A DNA stretch of 34,390 nt from Roseiflexaceae bacterium (lineage in GTDB: Bacteria; Chloroflexota; Chloroflexia; Chloroflexales; Roseiflexaceae), in contig CANJHS010000030.1 of assembly GCA_947474225.1 (NCBI GenBank), forward strand, positions 1 to 34,390, in the 5' to 3' direction. The position numbers were made by a program, and so were the translations under genes. Position 1 is the stretch's first letter. Each line of letters opens with the position of its first letter. The notes under the pieces were generated by a model that saw only the letters and a list, made by a program, of their open reading frames with translations, did no database searches and was not told the origin of the DNA. Of the stretch, positions 10,501-17,512 are shown in pieces.

Positions 10501-11255
10501 CCAAAGAAACACCCGCTGCACCCGTGTCAGATGAGATACAACGTTCGGCACATCGCTTCCAAAACGACGGCGAAGTCTTTTTGGCGATGGGGGATGTGAA
10601 TTTGGCACAAGGTCGGTATGATGCTGCCCTCGAGCAGTTCACCCACGCCTTAGCCATTGCGCCAACGAAAGCCGATGTGCTGTGGCGCTTCGGTCATGCC
10701 CTGTGGCATTTGGGACAATCTGCCGAAGCGCAACACGCCTACGAGACCGCAATCAAACAAGATCGCCGCTGCGTGCAGGCATATGTCGGACTCGCCAAAA
10801 TCGCACTCGCCGAGAAGCACTATCAAACGGCACTCGACCATCTGCGCATCGCCAGCGAGCTTGAACCCCATGCAGTAATCCACAAAATCGAACTCATCGA
10901 GACGCTGATTCTCCTCAAAAAGCCCGAAGAATGCACCGCGTTGCTGCCGCAGGTCCTCAAGACATTGCCGGCGGATATTGCCATCTTGCAACGCTTTGCA
11001 GTGATTGCAATGACACTCGGTATCATCGCCGAAGCCATCAATGCGATGGAACGCGCCTTGCTTATCGATGATAGCAACGCAGATTCGCATTGTTTGTTGG
11101 GGCGTGCCTACAAATTATTCGGCAATGCCCAGAAGGCACAGATTTCGTTCCGGCGTGCATTGAATCTCAACCCAGAACTCAAGGAAGCTCAGAGTGGCTT
11201 GAGTATGCTCGGACCATTGTCGATTTTGCGGCGGCGTAAGCCGCCCACACTCTAA
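4527..11255 (+). CDS. Giant NACHT/STAND-like NTPase with very long TPR array (2242 aa)
   Basis: A cytoplasmic-looking protein with no signal peptide or membrane helix. Residues about 50-200 form a P-loop NTPase: Walker A GPPGSGKSS (Lys67), Walker B VVLFVDGLEQL (Asp139), and a following WVLSCRSE strand/Arg element as in NACHT/STAND ATPases. A helical region of about 250 residues follows. From about residue 470 to the C-terminus nearly everything fits the 34-residue TPR pattern (W/L-x-x-L-G/A ... Y/A ... A ... P), with room for roughly 45-50 repeats. STAND NTPases are signalling switches that oligomerise when their repeat array senses a ligand; the family analogy is known, the role here is inferred. 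ATG 4527 is chosen over the in-frame TTG at 4524 because AGGGGA (4518-4523) sits just upstream. The next gene encodes a TPR-peptidase, 29 nt downstream, a natural effector partner. Confidence 0.85.
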   Translation: MNDTTTWLKTYFHALAAHPASTAVRGLPSLSLAHEGTERSRANPFSLRQVLDQQARVLVVGPPGSGKSSCLLQTALQLADAHLTDGRASKSKQQALVPLYVDLGRYRDSLEQTIADCYSVPALPTWREFASMPVVLFVDGLEQLPSAIQLTALSHIAALMSTMGPQARWVLSCRSEALPLFRPWFSTAEVRTLRPLSPKDIIAATRARCGDAVAAAVEQDDAVIALASRPRWLATFLPLQSSGAYAGVAFRSRWMWDWMAATLTAVDTQPASALALLVNLNQQFGEQSDSWALVDVVLRLRIGGQNTATLAQQLLGAPASEGDIIALRGLVAAGIIHFDYEHQSLSYLHPMIRSVVRAKQWNQQPPAEWSVTQIGSDDDALAMAVDMSENRAAVLRRLFELGMIRPAVKAMLNGGEHERIDSLLQSAGVKTASMRIAVADILQQEGALGHARAQLEGISGEQRQDVDVVRRIAELAVSQSDWTAAVQAYELLCSLQPNDLTARTQLGIAYGKLGSLDAAAKSLQSLMSIFRRQSAAVAHELGQIYVRQQDYPAALTAYDQALAEVQDDPALYRAKGQVLESLQRYDDANALLQGALGRFGDHPDLLAALGRVSLERGDPAKAQYYLDKSIALAPNDAYSHAALGRVRTINGDLHGALTAMQRAVALEPNDESLYIALGVANAAVGDTEAAVGSLRRAVAIAPKSITAQRQLARQLQAHGASDEAVHVVRSAIGRSSTDAELHSDLAGLLWQRGEYDAALATYRKAITLTPHQSTHMHTMAKALSDVGRLREAADVYNKAIGIDADNVALLIDAIRVYEQLGHIEQGDALIQRALIHHGEDARLLRTAAGFAMRRGRLKRARSYLAKALWQNRHDDATWLQTAQLHIAERAWKPAIAAVRAISDVMHNPHALDLLGQALAGAGKFDEATNTFEQALRQNPESASTLLAYSKSMAQNGRFDYAYEQARKAYLIHSTDIDVILQMARMGLQTNRSSEALELLDTATQHAPQRVDVLSTRSRALQQHGLFDQALAVARTALSIDSQSIDAIVACAAAFLGVQRHQEARDLYAQAAQLDPNQPDVLAGLRDAALLADDLSSAADAAQRLVALAPKSAEHHLRLGEVLIAIGVPEAAIIELQQALDLERNAPPTKSAEHPLRGTAYARMSAAYAKSTRWSEARECAEHAIQADAGLPEHHALLGDALLGLGQRVSAVTSYRSAVSLRPDYAPWQFILGHLLHQTGADREAVGALKKAVTLTDRPDYHHALGLAHLALGESKQAIAAIEHAIKQRPDALHWRADLADVHAQRGWYKEAINEIDRALDIAGDHPALWRKRAELLLRNNQVDDASADIIEALRRDGNDVKSLTLMSQIMLQSDSLDRALEAAERAVSVLPDDAHARHQLATVFTTLGRDGEAIPHMIAALRLRDQQFDWWVELADNYEAVHDLPNAAQCMSHAVELCPSDVNLAYRYGVLAFQSGEYEIAEAELQRVVTAMPTSAPAIACLADVALAQGRFADAYSLARRAVDLQAQVSEHWRVFARVLREQREYEKALAAARNAYELERDYAPSALMYGLLLLDFELVEDAVPVFAAAVNADPSQAVYHMCLGMAQRQLTPLAKDFEAFVSQPAAIHVKLTAALQSFDRALTLEGDNPRCFFERGIVLQMLERHGEAVSTFDAAAALQGDVHPRQLSGDASDASALDKNDLAAHIRQRRALSLVLIGRAAEAMTDMRYVLAVAPLSMHDQYIYGRVAYLAGDLNEALSALAPAAASMPESAVVQQWYGMLLLKRGALKEATPVLELANELQPGNGPINAALRDSYLAENRIDRAISAAHRATRFDSGNPDNHYQLAKLYVDTHRLREARNAVMAAIALKNDVVSWHMLLGDICQQMGMFDNARSAYLSATALDPEGTKPLYALSHLLVLQGRINEAITNLEQVLLRDPENASWHYELGQLYEQRGDRPAALEAYRRAVEFGGDKAQYYRELAKLEAKIAPKETPAAPVSDEIQRSAHRFQNDGEVFLAMGDVNLAQGRYDAALEQFTHALAIAPTKADVLWRFGHALWHLGQSAEAQHAYETAIKQDRRCVQAYVGLAKIALAEKHYQTALDHLRIASELEPHAVIHKIELIETLILLKKPEECTALLPQVLKTLPADIAILQRFAVIAMTLGIIAEAINAMERALLIDDSNADSHCLLGRAYKLFGNAQKAQISFRRALNLNPELKEAQSGLSMLGPLSILRRRKPPTL

Positions 11256-11284
11256 TACCTGGTGACGGACAAGGAGCCTCGGTA

Positions 11285-13795
11285 ATGGAACGACGCAAGA
11301 GTGGAACAATACGGACACACCCAACGACGCAGTCACCTGCGCCGGTGTTTGGTGCTGTGCCGGACCACGATCAGATTCCTCCAGAGGCACCAACGTTTGG
11401 GCAGGTCCGCCGCGCTTGCGAAGCGGCAATTCGTGCCGGCGATCACAAAATAGCCTGGCGGGTGGCGCAAGTCCTTATCCGCCGCTTCCCCGATGCGCTC
11501 GCTCCGAGTATGTTGCTCGGCAGTGCGCTTGTCGCGGGGAATCAGCATGGGATGGCGGTCCAGCACTACAAGTTCTTGATTAAACGAAATATCGCTGATG
11601 CGACTGCCTGGGCAGGGTTGGCCAACATCCTGAATACCTGTGGGAATAGTCACGCAGGGTCTGTTGCACAACAACGTGCGCTCTGCGTCGATCCCGTTGA
11701 CGAGTACGGCAATCCGCGCGAAGGGACTGCGCAGATCCCGCATAGCCATGGAATTTTGTTGCTGAAACGTGGTAACGCAGTCCTGGCAGCAGCCGAATTG
11801 AGCAATTCACTCAAAACGGTGCCACATCGTACCGACATTCGTTGGTATGCCATCGATGCGTTGCGGCGTACTGGACACATCGATGAAGCACGGCGTTTGT
11901 TGTCTCATCACGATTTCGATCCCGAACCGGAGTTTCCAGTATTGTTGTTGCGAGTGGCACTGAGCACAGCACTCGACGTCATTCAGGTAACCCGCGAGCA
12001 AATCGTGGCGATGGACCCGGACGGGAGTTACACGCGGGCGTTTTTTGGCGCAGCGGATGTCCCGTTCCGCATCCCCGCGGTACCGCGTGTGCGCTGGGAC
12101 GTCGAATTGGCTGCGTTGCAACGCTACTTTAGCGTCGAAGAAGTAGTTGTTGCACGCGCCAGCGACGCAGAAGAGCCCCGTGCCCCGGCTGCTCCCACAG
12201 TATCTGAAACCGCCGCATCCGTATCAAATCAGCCCATGGTCGTTGCCCAAGATGGCCAAGTGCATCTCATACTCGGTCATCGGACGGCGTTGCAGCGCCG
12301 GTTCGGAGCAGACGGTTTTCGCCGTATCGAGAAACAGCTGACTGAAGCATGTGGGGTTTTACGCACCCAAGGGATGACTATCTGTGCCGGCTATATCGAT
12401 GCTCCGGACTCCCTCGTTTTGGGGAATCTGCGCATCGCCGAGGCCGTTCCTGCAGACGCGATGGCAGTGCGTGATCTGATTCGCCGCGTTGCAGAGCACT
12501 GTACCGCCTGCCATGTCGAACTAGCCACAGTGGTGATAGTAGGCGGGGACGAGTGTATCCCATTCCATCGGCTGACCAATCCGATACCTGATGATGATCG
12601 CGTGATATTTTCGGACAATCCGTACGCATGTGACGATTCTGGCTATCTCATCCCGCAGCGTATTGTGTCGCGATTACCCGAGGGTGATGACGACGATCCG
12701 ACGTTGTTGTTGAGCATGTTGACAACTATGACCGAATACCACCGTACGGCGCATCACCAAGGACGACAAGGATTTGATGTGGGTGCCTGGTTGCGCATAC
12801 GGAGCGCTGTGGGTGATAGATTGGCCCGTGGCATGGCAGCCGAAGTATGGCAAGAGCCATCACGCTTGGTGTTGCGTAATTTGCATGTTGATGCGCAACT
12901 TATTTTGTCACCGCCACATGTGAGTCAAACGGGCACGCACAAATTAATCGCCGGTCGTGAGGTTTTGTACCTGAATCTCCATGGTGCTGCCGGGATGCCA
13001 CACTTTTATGGACAACCGGCCGATGCATGGGGTGCAGCAACCGCACTGCCCATTGCCCTTTCGCCAGACCAGATTCAACGGAGCGCAGTGGCAGGCACCA
13101 TCATCATCAGTGAAGCGTGTTATGGGGCCGAACTGGCGGGCCGTAACATCCGTAACTCCATACCGCTCCGGGCGTTATCGCAAGGTGCCTTGGCGTTTGT
13201 CGGGGCGACGGTGAATGCATACGGGAGTTCTGCCGCACCATTACTCGGGGCTGATTTGTTGTTTGAACGCCTCACACACCACCTCGCCACCGGTATGCCA
13301 GTTGGTATGGCACTGCACTTTGCCCGGCTGGAGTTTGCGCAGACAATGTACGACCGGCAGGGATTTCTCGATGATGTCGATATGAAAACACTCATCGAAT
13401 TCATTTTGCTGGGTGATCCGTGGGCGACTATGAAGGGTGGGATGGCACAGCCGACGATCCGCCACACGACGAGCACCGGCAGCATGCAGTTGCGTGTGGT
13501 AGCGCGCGTTCCCAAAACCGTACGGCGGATGTTGTTGACCGAGCGTGACATTTCGCCCGAGATGCTGCGCCATGCTCGTTCGGTCCTAGAGCAGTACGTG
13601 CCGAGCAGCCAAAGTGGGCGTATGTCGATTATGGCCACCACCAATCCCGGTATTCATAGCAAGGGTGCGTCTACCCCCGATGTACGCTTTTCGATGACTT
13701 CGTTGGTGCAGACAAGTGATGGGCAGTGGTTACCCAAAAATGTGCACGTCACCATGAACACCATGACCGGTAACAAAATATATGTATCGCGCTAG
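11285..13795 (+). CDS. TPR protein with C-terminal C25 (gingipain)-like cysteine peptidase domain
   Basis: An 836-aa protein in three parts. Residues about 35-250 contain TPR-like helical repeats. A Pro/Ala-rich linker lies near 290-320. Residues about 325-710 resemble peptidase family C25/clan CD: VVIVGGDECIPF, then FSDNPYA, a YLIPQRIVSRLPEG strand-turn, the LYLNLHGAAG strand with His566, and IIISEACYGAE with Cys612, followed by an AFVGAT segment and FILLGDP. His and Cys at the ends of adjacent strands are the catalytic dyad of this clan, which also includes caspases and CHAT proteases. Unlike secreted gingipains, no signal peptide is visible, so it should act in the cytoplasm. The start is ATG 11285 with AAGGAG 8 nt upstream. 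It probably works with the NTPase-TPR protein before it. Its substrate is unknown, and cleavage specificity cannot be read from the sequence. Confidence 0.8.
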   Translation: MERRKSGTIRTHPTTQSPAPVFGAVPDHDQIPPEAPTFGQVRRACEAAIRAGDHKIAWRVAQVLIRRFPDALAPSMLLGSALVAGNQHGMAVQHYKFLIKRNIADATAWAGLANILNTCGNSHAGSVAQQRALCVDPVDEYGNPREGTAQIPHSHGILLLKRGNAVLAAAELSNSLKTVPHRTDIRWYAIDALRRTGHIDEARRLLSHHDFDPEPEFPVLLLRVALSTALDVIQVTREQIVAMDPDGSYTRAFFGAADVPFRIPAVPRVRWDVELAALQRYFSVEEVVVARASDAEEPRAPAAPTVSETAASVSNQPMVVAQDGQVHLILGHRTALQRRFGADGFRRIEKQLTEACGVLRTQGMTICAGYIDAPDSLVLGNLRIAEAVPADAMAVRDLIRRVAEHCTACHVELATVVIVGGDECIPFHRLTNPIPDDDRVIFSDNPYACDDSGYLIPQRIVSRLPEGDDDDPTLLLSMLTTMTEYHRTAHHQGRQGFDVGAWLRIRSAVGDRLARGMAAEVWQEPSRLVLRNLHVDAQLILSPPHVSQTGTHKLIAGREVLYLNLHGAAGMPHFYGQPADAWGAATALPIALSPDQIQRSAVAGTIIISEACYGAELAGRNIRNSIPLRALSQGALAFVGATVNAYGSSAAPLLGADLLFERLTHHLATGMPVGMALHFARLEFAQTMYDRQGFLDDVDMKTLIEFILLGDPWATMKGGMAQPTIRHTTSTGSMQLRVVARVPKTVRRMLLTERDISPEMLRHARSVLEQYVPSSQSGRMSIMATTNPGIHSKGASTPDVRFSMTSLVQTSDGQWLPKNVHVTMNTMTGNKIYVSR

Positions 13796-13797
13796 TC

Positions 13798-13827
13798 TTA
13801 CAATTCGATTACCAAACATGGTACTAT
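13798..13827 (+). promoter_or_regulatory. Weak candidate promoter before the ftsL-like gene
   Basis: The 69-bp gap between the peptidase gene and the ftsL-like gene is unusually AT-rich for this region. TTACAA (13798-13803) and TACTAT (13822-13827) are 18 bp apart and could form a weak promoter. It would let division genes be expressed independently of the preceding NTPase/protease block. The hexamers match the consensus only in part. Confidence 0.3.
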
Positions 13828-13864
13828 ATAGCATAGTAAAAAATATTCTCTTGATGGTGCCGCC

Positions 13865-14230
13865 ATGCGCATGAGTGTTTTGCAACAGAGCCTCCATAAC
13901 TCACGGACATACATTTCGTCGCGCAACGGCGCAATCATTGCATTTGCATTGTTGTTCGCGGTGATGGGAATTGCAACCATTGCCCAAACCGTCCGTGTAG
14001 CGCAAACAGGCCACGAAATAGACGTCCTGATCGCCCAACAGACCGCATTGGTGCGAGAGCACAAGGCATTACTCCTGCGGATGGCCGATGCACAGTCAAT
14101 CCAACGCATCGAACGGTATGCCGATCAGACTGGCATGATTCCTGTCCAAGATACCAGTGTCCGCTTCATGATTCTCGGGCTCGACAAAGGTCAGGTCGTC
14201 GTCACCAAAGCGCTGGAGCAGTCACCATGA
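13865..14230 (+). CDS. ftsL: FtsL/DivIC-like septum protein
   Basis: A 121-aa bitopic membrane protein: short cytoplasmic N-terminus, one TM helix at about residues 21-42, a coiled-coil stretch at about 45-85, then IERYADQTGMIP, which resembles the conserved end of FtsL/DivIC domains. FtsL forms a complex with FtsQ (DivIB) and FtsB (DivIC) at the septum and activates FtsWI. Sequence conservation in this family is low, so the call relies on topology, size and position immediately before the ftsI-type gene, as in most dcw clusters. Its stop overlaps the start of the next gene by 4 bp (ATGA). A second in-frame ATG at 13871 is possible. Confidence 0.8.
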   Translation: MRMSVLQQSLHNSRTYISSRNGAIIAFALLFAVMGIATIAQTVRVAQTGHEIDVLIAQQTALVREHKALLLRMADAQSIQRIERYADQTGMIPVQDTSVRFMILGLDKGQVVVTKALEQSP

Positions 14231-16056
14231 GTTTACACAGTGATGTCCGTGCCGTTGCAGGCTCCGAACGCCATTCGCTTGGCGGAGGAGTGCCTGCCAC
14301 CAGTAACGCCACGAGTCCGTGGCGGTTATTTGTTGCATTTGGCGTTGCCATTGTCTTTCTGGCGCGGGTCACGCTCCAGCTCGCTGATGTGCAATTACTC
14401 GACCGTAACGGCTATGCTGCCCGTGCGAGTAGTGAAGTCAATCAGAATATTCCTATAGTGGCGAGTCGCGGTACCATTGTCGATCGCTTTGGCAATATCT
14501 TGGCGGTCGATGTCGAGCGCCGTTCGTTGTACGTCGTACCGGCGCAAATTGATGCGGGTGATGCAGCAAATCTCGCCATGCGTATCAGTGGGATTGTCAA
14601 AGTCCCCGCCGAGAAAATCCTCGCTATGTTGATTGATACAAACAGCGCGTGGGTACCTGTTGCGCGTTGGCTCCCCGATGACCAAGCAGACCAAATCAAA
14701 CGTCTCAACCAAGAAAGCTTGTATCTGGTCTACGAGCCGCATCGATTCTATCCACAAGGGCGCTTTGCGCCGCATGTCATCGGCGCGACCAATCTCAATG
14801 GGATGGGAATAGCAGGGGTCGAGGCGAGCTTCGATGATGTGTTGCGTGGCACCGATGGGGTAATCACTGCCGAGGTCGACATCCATCAGCAGCCCATCTG
14901 GTCGCGTCCATATGTCCGTACTGAGCCCGTCAATGGAAGCCAGATACAGTTGACGATTGACCCATACATCCAACATCTCGCCGAGCAACAATTGAGCAAA
15001 GCTATTGATTTGCACGGCGCTTCGGGTGGATCGGTCATCGTCCTCGATGTCAAAACTGGCGCAGTGCGTGCAATGGCAAGCTACCCAGATTTTGACCCGA
15101 ACGACTATGCAGAGGTCAAACCAGAGGTCTACAACTCAAACCCTGCCGTCGGGCAAGTGTACGAGCCCGGTTCGACATTCAAAATTCTGACGATTGCCGC
15201 AGGACTCCAGGCGAACGCATTCGACGAGACCATGCAAGTGGTCGACGAGGGTACGATCCGCCGCTATGACTACAACCTCTCTAACTATGACTTCAAAGGT
15301 CATGGTGTGATGACCCCAGGCGGAGTGCTCTATTACTCGAGCAACATCGGCGCGTTGTTGTACGCTGAACAAATGGGGGAATCGGTTTTCTACCGCGCGG
15401 TCGAAGACTTTGGCTTTGGCAAATTGACGGGAATCGAACTGCCCGGCGAGACTGCAGGGATTTATTGGAAGCCCGGCGAAACAAATTACACCGCCATCAA
15501 TCTCGACACCAATGCATATGGGCAAGGCATTGCAGTTACCCCGTTGCAGATTGTACGGATGGCAGCAGCTGTAGGCAACAACGGAGTCATGATGAAGCCG
15601 TACATCGTTCAAAAACGCTGTAACCGCGATGGCACTTGTGTTGATACCGAGCCGGAAATACAGAGCCAACCTATCAGCGCACCTGTGGCACTCAAGGTCC
15701 GTGGGATGTTGATGCGTTCTGCCAATCATTACGTAAACGCCAGCCAACCCGACGATTTGTGGTTGGTACCCGGCTTCCGGGTTGGCGCCAAGACTGGCAC
15801 ATCATCGATTCCCGATGGCTACGGTGGGTACACGGGGCAGACGATTGGATCGGTTGTCGGGATGGCTCCCCTCGAAGCACCGCACTATGCAGTGCTCGTC
15901 AAAATCGACCGACCAATCGACGATATTTGGGGTGTTGCCACCGCCCTGCCGGTCTATCGGCGCATCATCGCTGAACTGATGCGGTATGACCGCATCGCTC
16001 CTAACAATGCACTTGTCGGTGAAGGTCAACGCCCAGGAGTGGTCTATGGTAACTAA
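14227..16056 (+). CDS. ftsI: Septal peptidoglycan transpeptidase (FtsI/PBP2-type class B PBP)
   Basis: A 609-aa class B penicillin-binding protein. A TM anchor lies at about residues 33-52, followed by the PBP dimerisation domain beginning near SRGTIVDRFGNILA. The transpeptidase domain has all three motifs: S316-T-F-K319 (nucleophile), S371-S-N373, and K522-T-G-T. It cross-links peptide stems of septal peptidoglycan on the outer face of the membrane, together with the polymerase FtsW encoded downstream. The start overlaps the ftsL-like stop by 4 bp and has TGGAGC 8 nt upstream. No PASTA domain is visible at the C-terminus, unlike SpoVD/PBP2x. Position and motifs support FtsI over elongation PBP2. 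Confidence 0.94.
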   Translation: MSLHSDVRAVAGSERHSLGGGVPATSNATSPWRLFVAFGVAIVFLARVTLQLADVQLLDRNGYAARASSEVNQNIPIVASRGTIVDRFGNILAVDVERRSLYVVPAQIDAGDAANLAMRISGIVKVPAEKILAMLIDTNSAWVPVARWLPDDQADQIKRLNQESLYLVYEPHRFYPQGRFAPHVIGATNLNGMGIAGVEASFDDVLRGTDGVITAEVDIHQQPIWSRPYVRTEPVNGSQIQLTIDPYIQHLAEQQLSKAIDLHGASGGSVIVLDVKTGAVRAMASYPDFDPNDYAEVKPEVYNSNPAVGQVYEPGSTFKILTIAAGLQANAFDETMQVVDEGTIRRYDYNLSNYDFKGHGVMTPGGVLYYSSNIGALLYAEQMGESVFYRAVEDFGFGKLTGIELPGETAGIYWKPGETNYTAINLDTNAYGQGIAVTPLQIVRMAAAVGNNGVMMKPYIVQKRCNRDGTCVDTEPEIQSQPISAPVALKVRGMLMRSANHYVNASQPDDLWLVPGFRVGAKTGTSSIPDGYGGYTGQTIGSVVGMAPLEAPHYAVLVKIDRPIDDIWGVATALPVYRRIIAELMRYDRIAPNNALVGEGQRPGVVYGN

Positions 16057-17506
16057 CGGACACACGCTGGTCGAGGTATTGACTGGGATACAACCTGAAG
16101 AAGAGCGCGTCAACATACGCACAAGCACGCAGGCGACGGGCACTGCTATACGACAGGTGACCATCGATTCGCGGCTTGTCGAGCCTGGGGCGCTCTATGT
16201 TGCATTGGCTGGTATGACCGTCGATGGCCATGACTATGTTGCAGCGGCAGCAGCTGCTGGTGCGGTGGCTGCCATCGTCTCTGCAGACAAAGCGCCTGAC
16301 CTTGCACACGTGCATGGCTGGAGTATTGTGACAATGGGAGCACAACCGCCTGCAGACTGGCAGGGAGTGTTGCTCATCGCGGTGCCCGATCCACTGCTGG
16401 CGTTACACCGCTGGGCAACATGGCATCGGGCGCGCTACACGACGCCGTATGTGGTCGGCATAACGGGGAGTGTCGGCAAAACCTCGACCAAAGAACTGGT
16501 CGGTGCAATTCTCAGCGATGCGATGCCTACCCTCAAGACACCGCGTAGCTACAACAGTGAATCTACACTTCCCCTGGTAACGCTTTCGCTTACCAGCGCG
16601 CACGCTGCAGCAGTGTTCGAAATGGGGATGTACTATCCAGGTGATATTGCAACACTGTGTACTATTGTGCGACCGAATATAGCGGTTGTTACTGCTGTTG
16701 GTCCTTCCCACCTCGAGCGCATGGGCAGTATCGAGGCAATCGCCGACGCCAAAGCCGAGCTTGTCGTTGCGATTCCTCCCGATGGCGTTGTCATTCTCAA
16801 TGCAGACGACCCTATCGTTGCTGGGTTTGCCGGTCGAACGTCGGCTCGTGTCATGACGTACGGCATCACCGTAGCGGCCGATGTGCGTGCGGTTGATGTC
16901 GTGCAACGCGGCCTGGAGGGGACCGATGTGCGTATCGTGGCGCCAGGGATCGATGACACCGTTCATGTGTCGGCCCCGGGCTTGCATCAAGTACGTAATC
17001 TGCTGGCGGCAATTGCTGTGGGGATCGTGGCTGGTGTGCCGTGGGCAACAATGCGCGAGACGATTGCCCACCGGCTTTCCGTGCTGCGGTTCCTTATTTA
17101 TCCTGGCATGAACGAGACACAGCTCATCGACGATTCGTATAATGCTGCACCGACCTCGGTACGGGCGGCGCTCGAACTGTTGGCGACGGTTGACCGGCGT
17201 CGCGTTGCTGTTTTGGGTGACATGCGAGAGCTTGGTCACATCGAAGTTCAGGCGCATCACGACGTTGGCGTCCAAGCAGCACAGACCGCCGATGTCCTCG
17301 TTGCAGTCGGTGAACGGGGCCACTGGATTGCTGCTGGCGCACGTGAGGCGGGTATGACTGCAGTCTATGAAGTTGATTCAACTGCTGGAGCAATCCCGGT
17401 TGTCATGCAGCTCATCGTTCCCCAAGACTGCATCCTAATCAAAGGTTCACGTGCAATGGCGATGGAAGCAATTGTCGCTGCACTACGTGTGCAAACGACG
17501 GAATAG
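16046..17506 (+). CDS. murF: UDP-N-acetylmuramoyl-tripeptide--D-alanyl-D-alanine ligase MurF
   Basis: A 486-aa Mur ligase that adds D-Ala-D-Ala to UDP-MurNAc-tripeptide in the cytoplasm, with ATP. The P-loop is GITGSVGKTS (Lys145). The DSYNAAPTSVRAALE motif in the C-terminal part is typical of MurF and separates it from MurC, D and E. The frame is open further upstream, but the ATG at 16046 has AGGAG 6 nt ahead and overlaps the ftsI stop by 11 bp, so it is the likely start. In most dcw clusters murE stands between ftsI and murF; here it is absent and MurF follows the PBP directly. Confidence 0.95.
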   Translation: MVTNGHTLVEVLTGIQPEEERVNIRTSTQATGTAIRQVTIDSRLVEPGALYVALAGMTVDGHDYVAAAAAAGAVAAIVSADKAPDLAHVHGWSIVTMGAQPPADWQGVLLIAVPDPLLALHRWATWHRARYTTPYVVGITGSVGKTSTKELVGAILSDAMPTLKTPRSYNSESTLPLVTLSLTSAHAAAVFEMGMYYPGDIATLCTIVRPNIAVVTAVGPSHLERMGSIEAIADAKAELVVAIPPDGVVILNADDPIVAGFAGRTSARVMTYGITVAADVRAVDVVQRGLEGTDVRIVAPGIDDTVHVSAPGLHQVRNLLAAIAVGIVAGVPWATMRETIAHRLSVLRFLIYPGMNETQLIDDSYNAAPTSVRAALELLATVDRRRVAVLGDMRELGHIEVQAHHDVGVQAAQTADVLVAVGERGHWIAAGAREAGMTAVYEVDSTAGAIPVVMQLIVPQDCILIKGSRAMAMEAIVAALRVQTTE

Positions 17507-17512
17507 GAAACA

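Noticed and set aside
16403-17323. 306-codon minus-strand open frame inside murF
   Set aside because: MurF motifs are intact on the plus strand; the antisense frame has unlikely composition (many His, Arg, Asn) and no start context.
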